A DNA stretch of 64,000 bases from Confluentibacter flavum (lineage in GTDB: Bacteria > Bacteroidota > Bacteroidia > Flavobacteriales > Flavobacteriaceae): NCBI RefSeq assembly GCF_002843175.1, contig NZ_PJEO01000051.1, forward strand, positions 1-64,000. Direction: 5' to 3'. Positions 1-8,377 of the stretch are shown piece by piece. The stretch's first letter is position 1. Each line of letters starts with the position of its first letter. The position numbers and the translations under genes were made by a program. A model generated the notes under the pieces. The model searched no databases. It had not been told where the DNA came from and worked only from the letters and a program-made list of their open reading frames with translations.

Positions 1-74
1 AAAAAAAATGCAATTTGAATAGTATTCTATTTGGTCTCAAGGGTATTATATATATCAACAGCGATATAATAATA

Positions 75-1244
75 ATGGAATCAATTGAAATCAAAGAATT
101 ATTTAATAAATATATAAGGAGGGAATGTTCCGAAGAAGAAGTGCAACAGATTGTGGCATATTTCCAGAAATCCAAGGATTTTTCGGGTGTACCAACTATT
201 GAAGAGGTCTCAAAACTGCTAGAGGCTTATCCAGACATGGAAGAAGCCGCCGCTAATCGTATCTATAATAATATATTAGAAACAAATAAAAAGAAGCAGC
301 CGTCAATAAAAAGAATATTTCCAATCTTAAGGTATGTTGCAGCTGCGGTTTTAATTGGAATTCTTGCAACAGCTTATTTATTTCAAGATGATATAAATAA
401 TTCACCCCAAGTAAAACCATCAACCATAGTAGACAGTAATATAGTGCCAGGTACCGATAAAGCTACATTGACCTTAGAAGATGGGTCCGTTTTGGTATTG
501 GAAAAAGGCAGTACGGTCCAAACTCAAAAAGCTAATAGCAATGGGGAGAAAATCGTTTATAAATCTGGAGAAGGAAATGTTGCTAAAGTTGTATATAATT
601 ACCTAACCATTCCTCGAGGTGGCCAATTTAATATTGTTTTGTCTGACGGGACAGAAGTTTGGCTAAATTCAGAAACCCAGTTAAAGTACCCGGTAAATTT
701 TGTTAAAGGACAGACTAGGGAAGTAGAGCTTGTTTACGGAGAGGCTTATTTCGATGTCTCACCAAGTACAGTGCATGGAGGTTCAACATTCAAAGTAATC
801 AATAATGCCCAAGAAGTGGAAGTTTTAGGGACTGAATTTAATATAAAAGCTTACAAGGACGAAACCAATGTTTATACAACGTTGGTTGAAGGTAAAGTAG
901 CTGTAGGTAATGGCAAGACAATTCAAAATTTGAAACCAAATCAACAATCAAATTTTGATGTAAGGAATGGTACCATTCAAATTAAGGAAGTAGATGTGTA
1001 TGAGCAAATATCTTGGAAAGATGGCGTTTTTAGTTTTAGAAGTAAACCATTAAAAGAAATAATGAAAGTTTTGTCCAGATGGTATGATGTAGATATCATT
1101 TTTGAGAACACAGAGCTGGAATCTTTGGAATTCATAGGGTCATTGGATAAGGACCAAAATATTGAAGAAATATTATCAATTATGAAATCTTCAACAATTA
1201 ATAATTATGAAATAAAAGGAAATAAGATAATAATTTTAAAATAA
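75..1244 (+). CDS. FecR family anti-sigma factor
   Basis: Inner-membrane anti-sigma factor that would pass a signal from the SusC receptor to an ECF sigma factor and so induce the downstream PUL. The protein is 389 aa from the chosen ATG at 75. An upstream in-frame ATG at 15 adds 20 residues that look like translated leader, so the start MESIEIKELF is preferred. The order is a cytoplasmic helical region, one membrane segment (about residues 84-103, LRYVAAAVLIGILATAY), a periplasmic FecR domain (about 176-275, with IPRGGQFNIVLSDGTEVWLN) and a C-terminal DUF4974/STN-like domain (about 318-385). The susC gene follows after 150 bp. The partner sigma factor is not in the window and is expected just upstream. 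The family call is firm; the regulatory link is inferred from gene order. Confidence 0.93.
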   Translation: MESIEIKELFNKYIRRECSEEEVQQIVAYFQKSKDFSGVPTIEEVSKLLEAYPDMEEAAANRIYNNILETNKKKQPSIKRIFPILRYVAAAVLIGILATAYLFQDDINNSPQVKPSTIVDSNIVPGTDKATLTLEDGSVLVLEKGSTVQTQKANSNGEKIVYKSGEGNVAKVVYNYLTIPRGGQFNIVLSDGTEVWLNSETQLKYPVNFVKGQTREVELVYGEAYFDVSPSTVHGGSTFKVINNAQEVEVLGTEFNIKAYKDETNVYTTLVEGKVAVGNGKTIQNLKPNQQSNFDVRNGTIQIKEVDVYEQISWKDGVFSFRSKPLKEIMKVLSRWYDVDIIFENTELESLEFIGSLDKDQNIEEILSIMKSSTINNYEIKGNKIIILK

Positions 1245-1303
1245 AAACTAAACCAACTAATATTTATAGCCAATGAAATAAAAAAAACTTTTAAAAAAAA
1301 GAA

Positions 1304-1341
1304 GGATAAAGTTTAACCCGCAAAAGTTTATAACTCTATCC
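1304..1341 (+). promoter_or_regulatory. Imperfect stem-loop between fecR and susC
   Basis: The arm starting GGATAAAGTTTAA pairs imperfectly with the arm TTATAACTCTATCC (one gap and a few mismatches), giving a stem of about 12 bp. No T-tract follows, so it is not a clear intrinsic terminator. It lies in the 150 bp leader of susC and could affect susC mRNA folding. The function is unproven. Confidence 0.35.
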
Positions 1342-1395
1342 CCTTGAGATTACTGAATAACTAAAATTTTTAATTAACCAATAAAACACAAATTT

Positions 1396-4300
1396 ATGGA
1401 AATAAGTTTAACTAATCCTGCCTTTCCGTTTAGAAAGCAGTTATTAATGAATATTATGAGAATAATGGTTTTCTTTTTTTGTACAGCTTTTTTCGCTTTA
1501 TCTCCTAACGATATTGTTTCTCAAAACTCTAAGGTTAAAATTGCAGAAGATAAACTATTAACAGTGAATGAAGTTTTTTATCTCATAATGGAACAAACAG
1601 ACTACAAGTTCTTTTATGAGAAAGGAATTTTTGAGGACTTTCCCAAAGTACAAGTAAAAAAAGGGGTAATAAGAACAAACGAATTACTAAAGCGAAGCTT
1701 GTCGCACGGAAATTTGGAAATTACCTTAAATGCTAACAATGCCATAATAATAAAAGAAATCCCTCCTAAAACTTTAGAGGAAAAGGTACAAGAATACAAT
1801 GTTTCCGGTACGGTAAAAGATCAGTCAGGACAGCCATTATCAGGAGCAAACGTAATTGAAAAAGGAACCATTAACGGAACGCAAACCGATTTTGATGGTA
1901 ACTTTACAATTAAGCTAACAGATAAAAATGCTATTTTGATAATTTCCTATATTGGCTTTGTAACAAAAGAAATAGCCATAGAAGGACAATCTCAGTTGGA
2001 TATTTCTCTTAAAGAAAGTGCTGAGGGATTGGATGAGGTAGTGCTTGTTGGCTATGGTACTTCCACAAAGAAAGATGTTACAGGTTCCGTTGTGTCTATA
2101 GATTTTGAAGATGCCAATTTAACAGCTAACACAAGTATCCTGCAAGCTATGCAGGGAAAAGCTCCCGGTATTAATATTGGAGCGGTAAGTGCTGCTGGTG
2201 AAGAACCTCGATTGTCTATAAGGGGTCAAAATTCACTTTCCGGTAGCAATAATCCGCTGCTTGTAGTCGATGGTATCATTTATTCAGGTTCACTTCTTGA
2301 TTTTAGTGCCGTTGATATTAAAAGTGTTGATTTTCTTAAAGATGCGAGTGCCGCTGCCGTTTATGGTTCTCGAGCCGCCAATGGAGTAGTTCTAATTACC
2401 ACGAAAAGCGGTACAGGGGAGATTGGAAAGCCAAGTATCACGTTCAATACATATGGTGGAATTCAGCAAGCTGGGCACCTTCTTGATATAATGGACGGTG
2501 ATCAATATGTGCAAAAAATATTGGATTTTAGAGAGGCCACTGGACAAGAAGCCGACCCTACTAAGGTAGCTGATTATTTGGAACCCAATGAAGTAGATAA
2601 TTATTTAAATGGACGTGAAGTTGATTGGTATGATATACTTTTAAGAACTGCAACTATTCAAAATTACGAACTTGGTATTTCGGGAAGAACTGAGCGCACA
2701 AAATATTATATGTCGGGAACTTTAACCAAGCAAGATGGCATCATTATAGGAGATGATTTTAAAAGATCGACGCTTAGAGCCAATTTTTCTACAGATGTTA
2801 CAGAATGGCTAACTATAGGTCTTAACTCTTCTTATTCTAACAGAGATTATTCTGGAGATGCGGCTGATTTTGGCACAAGCATATTATCTAGTCCGTATGG
2901 CACGATTTATCAGGTTGATAATCCGAGCCAATACGAAAATTTTCCTCAAACGGATCAATTAATCGCAAACCCCTTACTGCCTTTGCTTAATGATAACCTA
3001 GATATTCAAGATAATTTATTTACCGTATTGGATGTAGATATTAAACTCCCTGTAAAGGGATTGACCTTTAAGCATAGCTATTCTAAAAATTTAACTTGGA
3101 ATAGACAGGCGAGTTTTAATAGGGATAGAAGGGCTCAGGAAGTAAATGGATTGGCAACCAAGTCTAATGAATTTAGGAATAGTTGGCTGATGAATAATAT
3201 TCTTAACTATGAAAACAATTTTAATAATATTCATAAGGTCGGAGCTACATTGGTATACACTCGAGATAGTCAGGACTCTGAAACATCCAACATTAGAGCT
3301 ACCAATTTTGGTACTAAAATATTAGGATACAATGCCGTACAATTGGGAGGAACCCAAACGGTCAGTTCAGGATTTACTGAACAGGCCAGTGAAGGGTTTA
3401 TGGCTCGTGTTAACTATGGGTATGATAACAAATATCTAATAACAAATACTTTTAGGCGCGATGGGTTCTCTGGTTTTGCAGCAAACCATAAGTATGCAAA
3501 TTTCTTCTCCTCATCATTAGCGTGGGTACTTTCCGAAGAAAATTTTATGAAATCTGCTGATTGGATATCATTTCTTAAACTAAGATTATCCTATGGTCAA
3601 AACGGAAATCAAGGGTTGGGTGCATATAGTAGTCTTGCTCGTGTTGGGGCCACTCAATATGTATTTGGAGATGGGGGCAACACAGAGAATGGTTATGAAA
3701 TTACGACGATAGCAAATAATGATCTGAAATGGGAAACTACAAAATCTCTAAATTTAGGATTCAATTTTGAACTGTTTGATGGAAGACTTTCAGGTGATTT
3801 GGATTTTTATAATTCAAAAACTGTTGATTTACTTGTACAAAGATCTTTACCGTCATATACTGGCTATACAACGAAATGGACCAATATCGGTGAAGTTCAA
3901 AATAAAGGAGTTGAAATATTATTGAGTTCAGTGAATGTAGATTCAGGGGATTTTAAATGGGAAACCGAAGTTTCATTTTCTTTGAATAGAAATAAGATAG
4001 TTTCCTTGTATGGAGAGGATGCAGATGGTGATGGACAAGAAGATGATGACATTTCAGAAGGATGGTTTATTGGTGAATCACTAGGGTCAATTTATAATTA
4101 TAAGTTAGACGGTGTATATCAAGTAGGGGATGAGCTACCAAGACGTTATCGAGAAGGAGACTTTAGGCTCTTGGATACTGATGGTGTAGATGGTATAACC
4201 CCAGATGATAGAGTTATTTATGGCAATGAAAACCCTAACTATAGGTTTGGTATTACTAATTCATTAAGTTATAAACAATTCACTTTATCGTTCTTTATAA

Positions 4301-4698
4301 ATTCAATTCAAGGGGGCAATAATTGGTATTTGCGTAATAATGGAGTGCTTAACCCCAACTACTACTTTCCAGGTAGAGCCAACATGGTCAATATACCATA
4401 TTGGACACCTACGAATCCTACAAATGAGTTCCCAAGAATTGACTATAGGCCAAGAATTAATCATAGGTATGATCAAGATAGAAGCTTTGTTCGTCTTCAA
4501 GACGTAACTATAGCTTATGATTTTTCTAGTACTAACTTTATACAACAGTGGGGGTTAAGTAAGCTTCGTGTGTATGCAAGTGGAAAAAATTTAGCAACTT
4601 GGACTAACTGGACGGGATACGATCCAGAATTAGGAAGCAGTTTGGGTAGTACACCCATAATTAGTACAGTGATACTAGGATTGGAGATTGGACTCTAG
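1396..4698 (+). CDS. SusC/RagA family TonB-dependent outer-membrane receptor
   Basis: Outer-membrane glycan importer that works as a pair with the SusD lipoprotein encoded next. The 1100 aa protein has, in order: a signal peptide (about 1-43), an STN secretin/TonB N-terminal domain (about 50-120), a carboxypeptidase-regulatory-like domain (about 135-205), the conserved LDEVVLVGYGT segment (about 212-222), a plug domain, and a 22-strand barrel to the C-terminus. The STN domain marks it as a transducing receptor, which fits the FecR gene immediately upstream. Length and domain order are normal for SusC proteins and no disruption is visible. The glycan bound cannot be read from the sequence; the neighbouring enzymes suggest a fucose- and HexNAc-containing glycan. 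Confidence 0.96.
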   Translation: MEISLTNPAFPFRKQLLMNIMRIMVFFFCTAFFALSPNDIVSQNSKVKIAEDKLLTVNEVFYLIMEQTDYKFFYEKGIFEDFPKVQVKKGVIRTNELLKRSLSHGNLEITLNANNAIIIKEIPPKTLEEKVQEYNVSGTVKDQSGQPLSGANVIEKGTINGTQTDFDGNFTIKLTDKNAILIISYIGFVTKEIAIEGQSQLDISLKESAEGLDEVVLVGYGTSTKKDVTGSVVSIDFEDANLTANTSILQAMQGKAPGINIGAVSAAGEEPRLSIRGQNSLSGSNNPLLVVDGIIYSGSLLDFSAVDIKSVDFLKDASAAAVYGSRAANGVVLITTKSGTGEIGKPSITFNTYGGIQQAGHLLDIMDGDQYVQKILDFREATGQEADPTKVADYLEPNEVDNYLNGREVDWYDILLRTATIQNYELGISGRTERTKYYMSGTLTKQDGIIIGDDFKRSTLRANFSTDVTEWLTIGLNSSYSNRDYSGDAADFGTSILSSPYGTIYQVDNPSQYENFPQTDQLIANPLLPLLNDNLDIQDNLFTVLDVDIKLPVKGLTFKHSYSKNLTWNRQASFNRDRRAQEVNGLATKSNEFRNSWLMNNILNYENNFNNIHKVGATLVYTRDSQDSETSNIRATNFGTKILGYNAVQLGGTQTVSSGFTEQASEGFMARVNYGYDNKYLITNTFRRDGFSGFAANHKYANFFSSSLAWVLSEENFMKSADWISFLKLRLSYGQNGNQGLGAYSSLARVGATQYVFGDGGNTENGYEITTIANNDLKWETTKSLNLGFNFELFDGRLSGDLDFYNSKTVDLLVQRSLPSYTGYTTKWTNIGEVQNKGVEILLSSVNVDSGDFKWETEVSFSLNRNKIVSLYGEDADGDGQEDDDISEGWFIGESLGSIYNYKLDGVYQVGDELPRRYREGDFRLLDTDGVDGITPDDRVIYGNENPNYRFGITNSLSYKQFTLSFFINSIQGGNNWYLRNNGVLNPNYYFPGRANMVNIPYWTPTNPTNEFPRIDYRPRINHRYDQDRSFVRLQDVTIAYDFSSTNFIQQWGLSKLRVYASGKNLATWTNWTGYDPELGSSLGSTPIISTVILGLEIGL

Positions 4699-4730
4699 TT
4701 TACTAAAATACAAACCTAAAAATTAAAACA

Positions 4731-6377
4731 ATGAAAACAATATATACAAAAATGATAATTGGTATGCTGCTAACAAGCATGCTAGTAAGTTGTAGTGATA
4801 AGTTTCTTGAAGAAGAACCAAAAGATTTTCTGACTTCAAGTAATGCTTTCCTTGAACCTGTTGGATTCGAAGCTGCAGTAGCAAATCTTCATAAGAATGT
4901 GAGAGATATATTCACTGGAGCTGATGGCACAAACCCTCACGTCTTGTTGGGGTTAGGTGCAGATTTTGCAGGTTTTGGAGAAAATTTTGTTAGTGGAGCC
5001 CGAATGAACTACGAAGCAATTAGTTCAACAGATGGCCTTTCGGCATATTTTTGGGAATTAATGTATAAGAATATAAAGAATGCTAATGTGATAATTACTC
5101 GAGCTGAAAACCCGGCAATCCTTTGGGAATCTGATACTCAGAAAGACGAGTTAGTAGCAGAAGCAAAATTTTTTAGAGCCTATGCTTATAGAATATTGGT
5201 ACAACTGTTCGGTGGCGTTCCTATTATTGATTATGAGGTGGAATCTAACGCTAATGATCTAGTTAGAGCATCAAAGGAAAATGTTTATGCATTTATAATT
5301 GCTGATTTATTATCGGCAACTGAAAATCTCAGAGAGACTGAACAACAGTCCGGAAGAATTACAAAAGCTGCTGCATATCATCTTTTGGCAGAGGCATATA
5401 TTGCCATAGAACAATGGCCGAATGCCATTGCTGCGGCATCTGCAGTCATTGATAATCCTAATTACGAATTGATGACCAGTCGTTTTGGGACAAGGTCAGT
5501 CGAAACAGGTGATGTGTATTGGGATTTATTTAGAAGAGGTAATCAAAACAGATCGAGCGGAAATAAAGAGACCATATGGGCCATGCAGATAGAATATGAA
5601 ACACCTGGTGGGGGTATAGAAACGGGAGCTAGCGGATTTACAATGGAAAGAGCCTGGGGATGTAGATACTGGTCATTAAAGGATCCTGCTGGTAAAAGCG
5701 GATTTGAAGTAGGTGATGAATATGGTAGACCTGTTGGTTGGTGTACACTCACAGATTATGTAGCTTATGATATTTGGGATATTGATAATGATGGAAATTA
5801 TGATAATGATATGAGGAATTCTTCCAACAACATCCGCCGATTTGAAAGAGGAGATTTTATTTATAATAATCCATCATCAGCGTATTTTGGCACACCAGCA
5901 TTGCTTTCAACAGTTGAGAAAGAGGCTCCACGTTACTGGTTCCCTTATTTTATGAAAAACACGACTCCTAATAATCATCCAGGAGGTGTTTTTAATACGG
6001 GTAGAATTTGGCGGGATTATTACGTAATGCGTTTAGCTGAAACATATTTATTACGTGCTGAGGCATATTTGGGTGCTGGAGAATTGGGACTGGCAGCTGC
6101 AGATATTAATAAGGTAAGGGAAAGAGCCAATGCAAACCCCATATCAGGTAGCGATGTAGATATTAATTTCATATTGGATGAGCGCGCAAGGGAATTAACA
6201 ATGGAAGAATTGAGAACATTGACTCTTATGAGGCTAGGCCTTATGTATGAAAGAACACGCGACCTCAACAAATGGTCGGGTACCACAATTGCAGATTATA
6301 ATAATCTCTGGCCAATTCCCCAACGTGAAATAGATCTAAATACAGGAGCTGAATTGACACAGAATCCTGGATATTGA
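4731..6377 (+). CDS. SusD/RagB family glycan-binding lipoprotein
   Basis: Surface lipoprotein that caps the SusC barrel and binds the incoming oligosaccharide. The 548 aa product begins with a type II signal peptide whose lipobox LVSC gives an acylated Cys21, followed by an acidic SDKFLEEEPKDF stretch typical of the family. TPR-like helices (for example AEAKFFRAYAYRILVQLFGGVP) and the C-terminal PIPQREIDLN...QNPGY signature are present. It starts 32 bp after susC, so the two genes form one transcription unit. A hairpin about 40 bp downstream could end or attenuate this transcript before the enzyme genes. Full length, with no anomalies. Confidence 0.96.
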   Translation: MKTIYTKMIIGMLLTSMLVSCSDKFLEEEPKDFLTSSNAFLEPVGFEAAVANLHKNVRDIFTGADGTNPHVLLGLGADFAGFGENFVSGARMNYEAISSTDGLSAYFWELMYKNIKNANVIITRAENPAILWESDTQKDELVAEAKFFRAYAYRILVQLFGGVPIIDYEVESNANDLVRASKENVYAFIIADLLSATENLRETEQQSGRITKAAAYHLLAEAYIAIEQWPNAIAAASAVIDNPNYELMTSRFGTRSVETGDVYWDLFRRGNQNRSSGNKETIWAMQIEYETPGGGIETGASGFTMERAWGCRYWSLKDPAGKSGFEVGDEYGRPVGWCTLTDYVAYDIWDIDNDGNYDNDMRNSSNNIRRFERGDFIYNNPSSAYFGTPALLSTVEKEAPRYWFPYFMKNTTPNNHPGGVFNTGRIWRDYYVMRLAETYLLRAEAYLGAGELGLAAADINKVRERANANPISGSDVDINFILDERARELTMEELRTLTLMRLGLMYERTRDLNKWSGTTIADYNNLWPIPQREIDLNTGAELTQNPGY

Positions 6378-6415
6378 GTTCATTGAGTTAATTGAGTTGA
6401 TTTAGTTATGAATAG

Positions 6416-6449
6416 TGCCATCACACGAGTGTTGGGGTGGCATTATTTT
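6416..6449 (+). terminator. Probable terminator/attenuator after susD
   Basis: TGCCATCACA pairs with TGGGGTGGCA (one mismatch and one G-T wobble) around a 7-nt loop, followed by TTATTTT. It sits between susCD and the enzyme genes, where many PULs lower transcript levels. A run of imperfect TTGAGTT(C/A)A repeats lies just upstream at 6375-6406. Confidence 0.5.
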
Positions 6450-6669
6450 GATAATAATCCTCAATTAAAAATGAAGCAACATTAGAAAACAAAACTCAGC
6501 TAGTGTCAATTAATTAATTGACTTTATTATAATCTCTTATCTATATCTCAAATAACTTGCCTTTTTTTTATCGTGAGCTCAAACAGAATTTGAGAAAATT
6601 AGGGTATATAATTTAGTTATATAAAAAAATAGAAAACAAGATGACAAATATGAAATTAAAAATAATAAA

Positions 6670-8127
6670 ATGGGAATCAAAGTAATACATAAATTTATAT
6701 TACTAGGCTTATTGTTTATAACAATAATGCCCTTACAAGCAAAAGAAAGAGGCTTCACGGATGCGGCAGAATTTGGTTTTTCTCCTAATGCCACAGGAAT
6801 GGAAAATGTAAAGGCGTTGCAAAAAGCGGTTGACCAGAAAGGAACGATTATAGTGAGTAAACCCGGAATCTATAAAGTGGCTGGAACTACCTATATTGGC
6901 AGCAATACTACTCTCGATTTTGGAAATGGTGTCATTCTGCAGAAAGTTGATGAAGTAGGTCTTTTTACACATGTCCTACTTAATAAAGGAGCCCTAACAC
7001 GTACGTGGGATGAGCATATTACGGTGAAGGGATTGCACATTAGCGTAAATAATGTGGTAAAACGTTACAATGAAGTGTTCGGATTGCGCGGACAGCTTGC
7101 ATTTTTTTATGTCAAGGATTTAAGGATTGAAGGATTTAGGTGTAATGATATTAAGGGAGTTCAATTCAGTATTCATGTATGCACCTTCGAGGATCTGGTA
7201 ATAGAGGATACAATCTTGGAAGGTGAGAAAGACGGAATCCATCTGGGCAGGGGCAATCGCTTTAGAATTTCCAACGCTACCTTCAAAACCCTGGACGATG
7301 CGCTGGCACTGAATGCCCATGATTATGCCAATTCTAATCCGGAAGTGGGATGGATAGAGAATGGTGTCATAGAGAACTGTCATGATTTAAACTTGGAAAA
7401 TCAGCAAATAATTGGTTTTTTCTGTCGAATTCTAGCAGGTGGATGGATTGACTGGGAAAAGGGAATGGAACTACAAAATGCAGATGCTGTAGTATCTAAT
7501 GGACGTATTTACAGAGTTGATGGACTTGGGGACGATGGTAATCCGATTAAAGGCACTTGGACAACAAAAACCAGGCCTACACACGAAGAAGGAACAGTAG
7601 TGCTGGACGGCATCAAATGGGTGATGATGCAGAACGATGTGCAGTACACCGCAGGGGTTAGAAATGTGGTTTTTAGAAATATTTTTCTGGAAAAACCCCG
7701 ATCTTCATTTTCTATCCATTTTGATAACAGCAGTTGGAGTCGATCTTATTATCCAGGAGCCGATATTCCTCAACAAGAAAAATTATTGTTTGATAATGTT
7801 AGGGTTATGCATGATGGGGAACTTCCCTTTGTAAATGTGAGTACGCCTGTTGATGTTTTTACCATCACCAATTGTAGCTTGAGAAACTCGGGAATATTAT
7901 TTCGCGGTAAGAAAGGGTATGTGCCTGATTACGGAAAAACACAGATTAACTTTTATGGAAACATATTGAACAAGGAAGGTGAAATGAACTTTCTTGAAAA
8001 TACGATTCCTGGAAAAGAAATCATCCTCAAGACATCGAACAATATTATCTTATCCGACAAGTTTAGGGCAGTCATTAAAAAAGGAGAAGGGAAATTCACT
8101 ATTGATTCCGATTTTATGGGTATGTAG
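6670..8127 (+). CDS. GH28-like right-handed beta-helix glycoside hydrolase
   Basis: Secreted 485 aa protein of the pectate-lyase-like parallel beta-helix superfamily. A signal peptide (about 1-25, ending LQAKE) precedes a helix built from short repeats. Residues resembling the GH28 active site are visible: KDGIHLG, then TLDDALALNAHDY about 25 residues later, similar to the NxD and DD motifs of polygalacturonases. The canonical GHG and RIK motifs are not obvious, so the exact family and activity are uncertain. It could be an exo-acting hydrolase, an epimerase-like protein or a distant lyase. The ATG at 6670 is chosen because it directly gives a signal peptide; nearby upstream ATGs are in other frames. 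Confidence 0.7.
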   Translation: MGIKVIHKFILLGLLFITIMPLQAKERGFTDAAEFGFSPNATGMENVKALQKAVDQKGTIIVSKPGIYKVAGTTYIGSNTTLDFGNGVILQKVDEVGLFTHVLLNKGALTRTWDEHITVKGLHISVNNVVKRYNEVFGLRGQLAFFYVKDLRIEGFRCNDIKGVQFSIHVCTFEDLVIEDTILEGEKDGIHLGRGNRFRISNATFKTLDDALALNAHDYANSNPEVGWIENGVIENCHDLNLENQQIIGFFCRILAGGWIDWEKGMELQNADAVVSNGRIYRVDGLGDDGNPIKGTWTTKTRPTHEEGTVVLDGIKWVMMQNDVQYTAGVRNVVFRNIFLEKPRSSFSIHFDNSSWSRSYYPGADIPQQEKLLFDNVRVMHDGELPFVNVSTPVDVFTITNCSLRNSGILFRGKKGYVPDYGKTQINFYGNILNKEGEMNFLENTIPGKEIILKTSNNIILSDKFRAVIKKGEGKFTIDSDFMGM

Positions 8128-8377
8128 GTCCTTATATGAAAAATCAATAAGAATTAAAAATACATCTAAGATGATTATGGTATTGGATCAATACTTATGC
8201 CTGTTCATGAGGTATAGACACCAAAAGGCATGAGAAAAAAGAAGATATCGTTTGAAGAAAACCAGTAGTATCGTTCCAAGATATGGAGCAGGAAAAGGAA
8301 TGGCATAATGATTCTGAGGGATTCTGAAGTGGTAGTTCAACTTGATGACTTGTACGATTTATTTGAAAAATATCTAA
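8128..8377. other. Intergenic gap with possible gene debris
   Basis: No complete gene is seen. A short frame from 8308 (MILRDSEVVVQLDDLYDLFEKY, stop at 8400) overlaps the start of the GH95 gene and looks like the 3' end of a lost coding sequence. The part before it is broken by stops. No family could be assigned. Confidence 0.3.

Noticed and set aside
7994-8233. 79-codon frame overlapping the end of the beta-helix gene
   Set aside because: Out of frame with a well-supported gene, with no domain and no signal.
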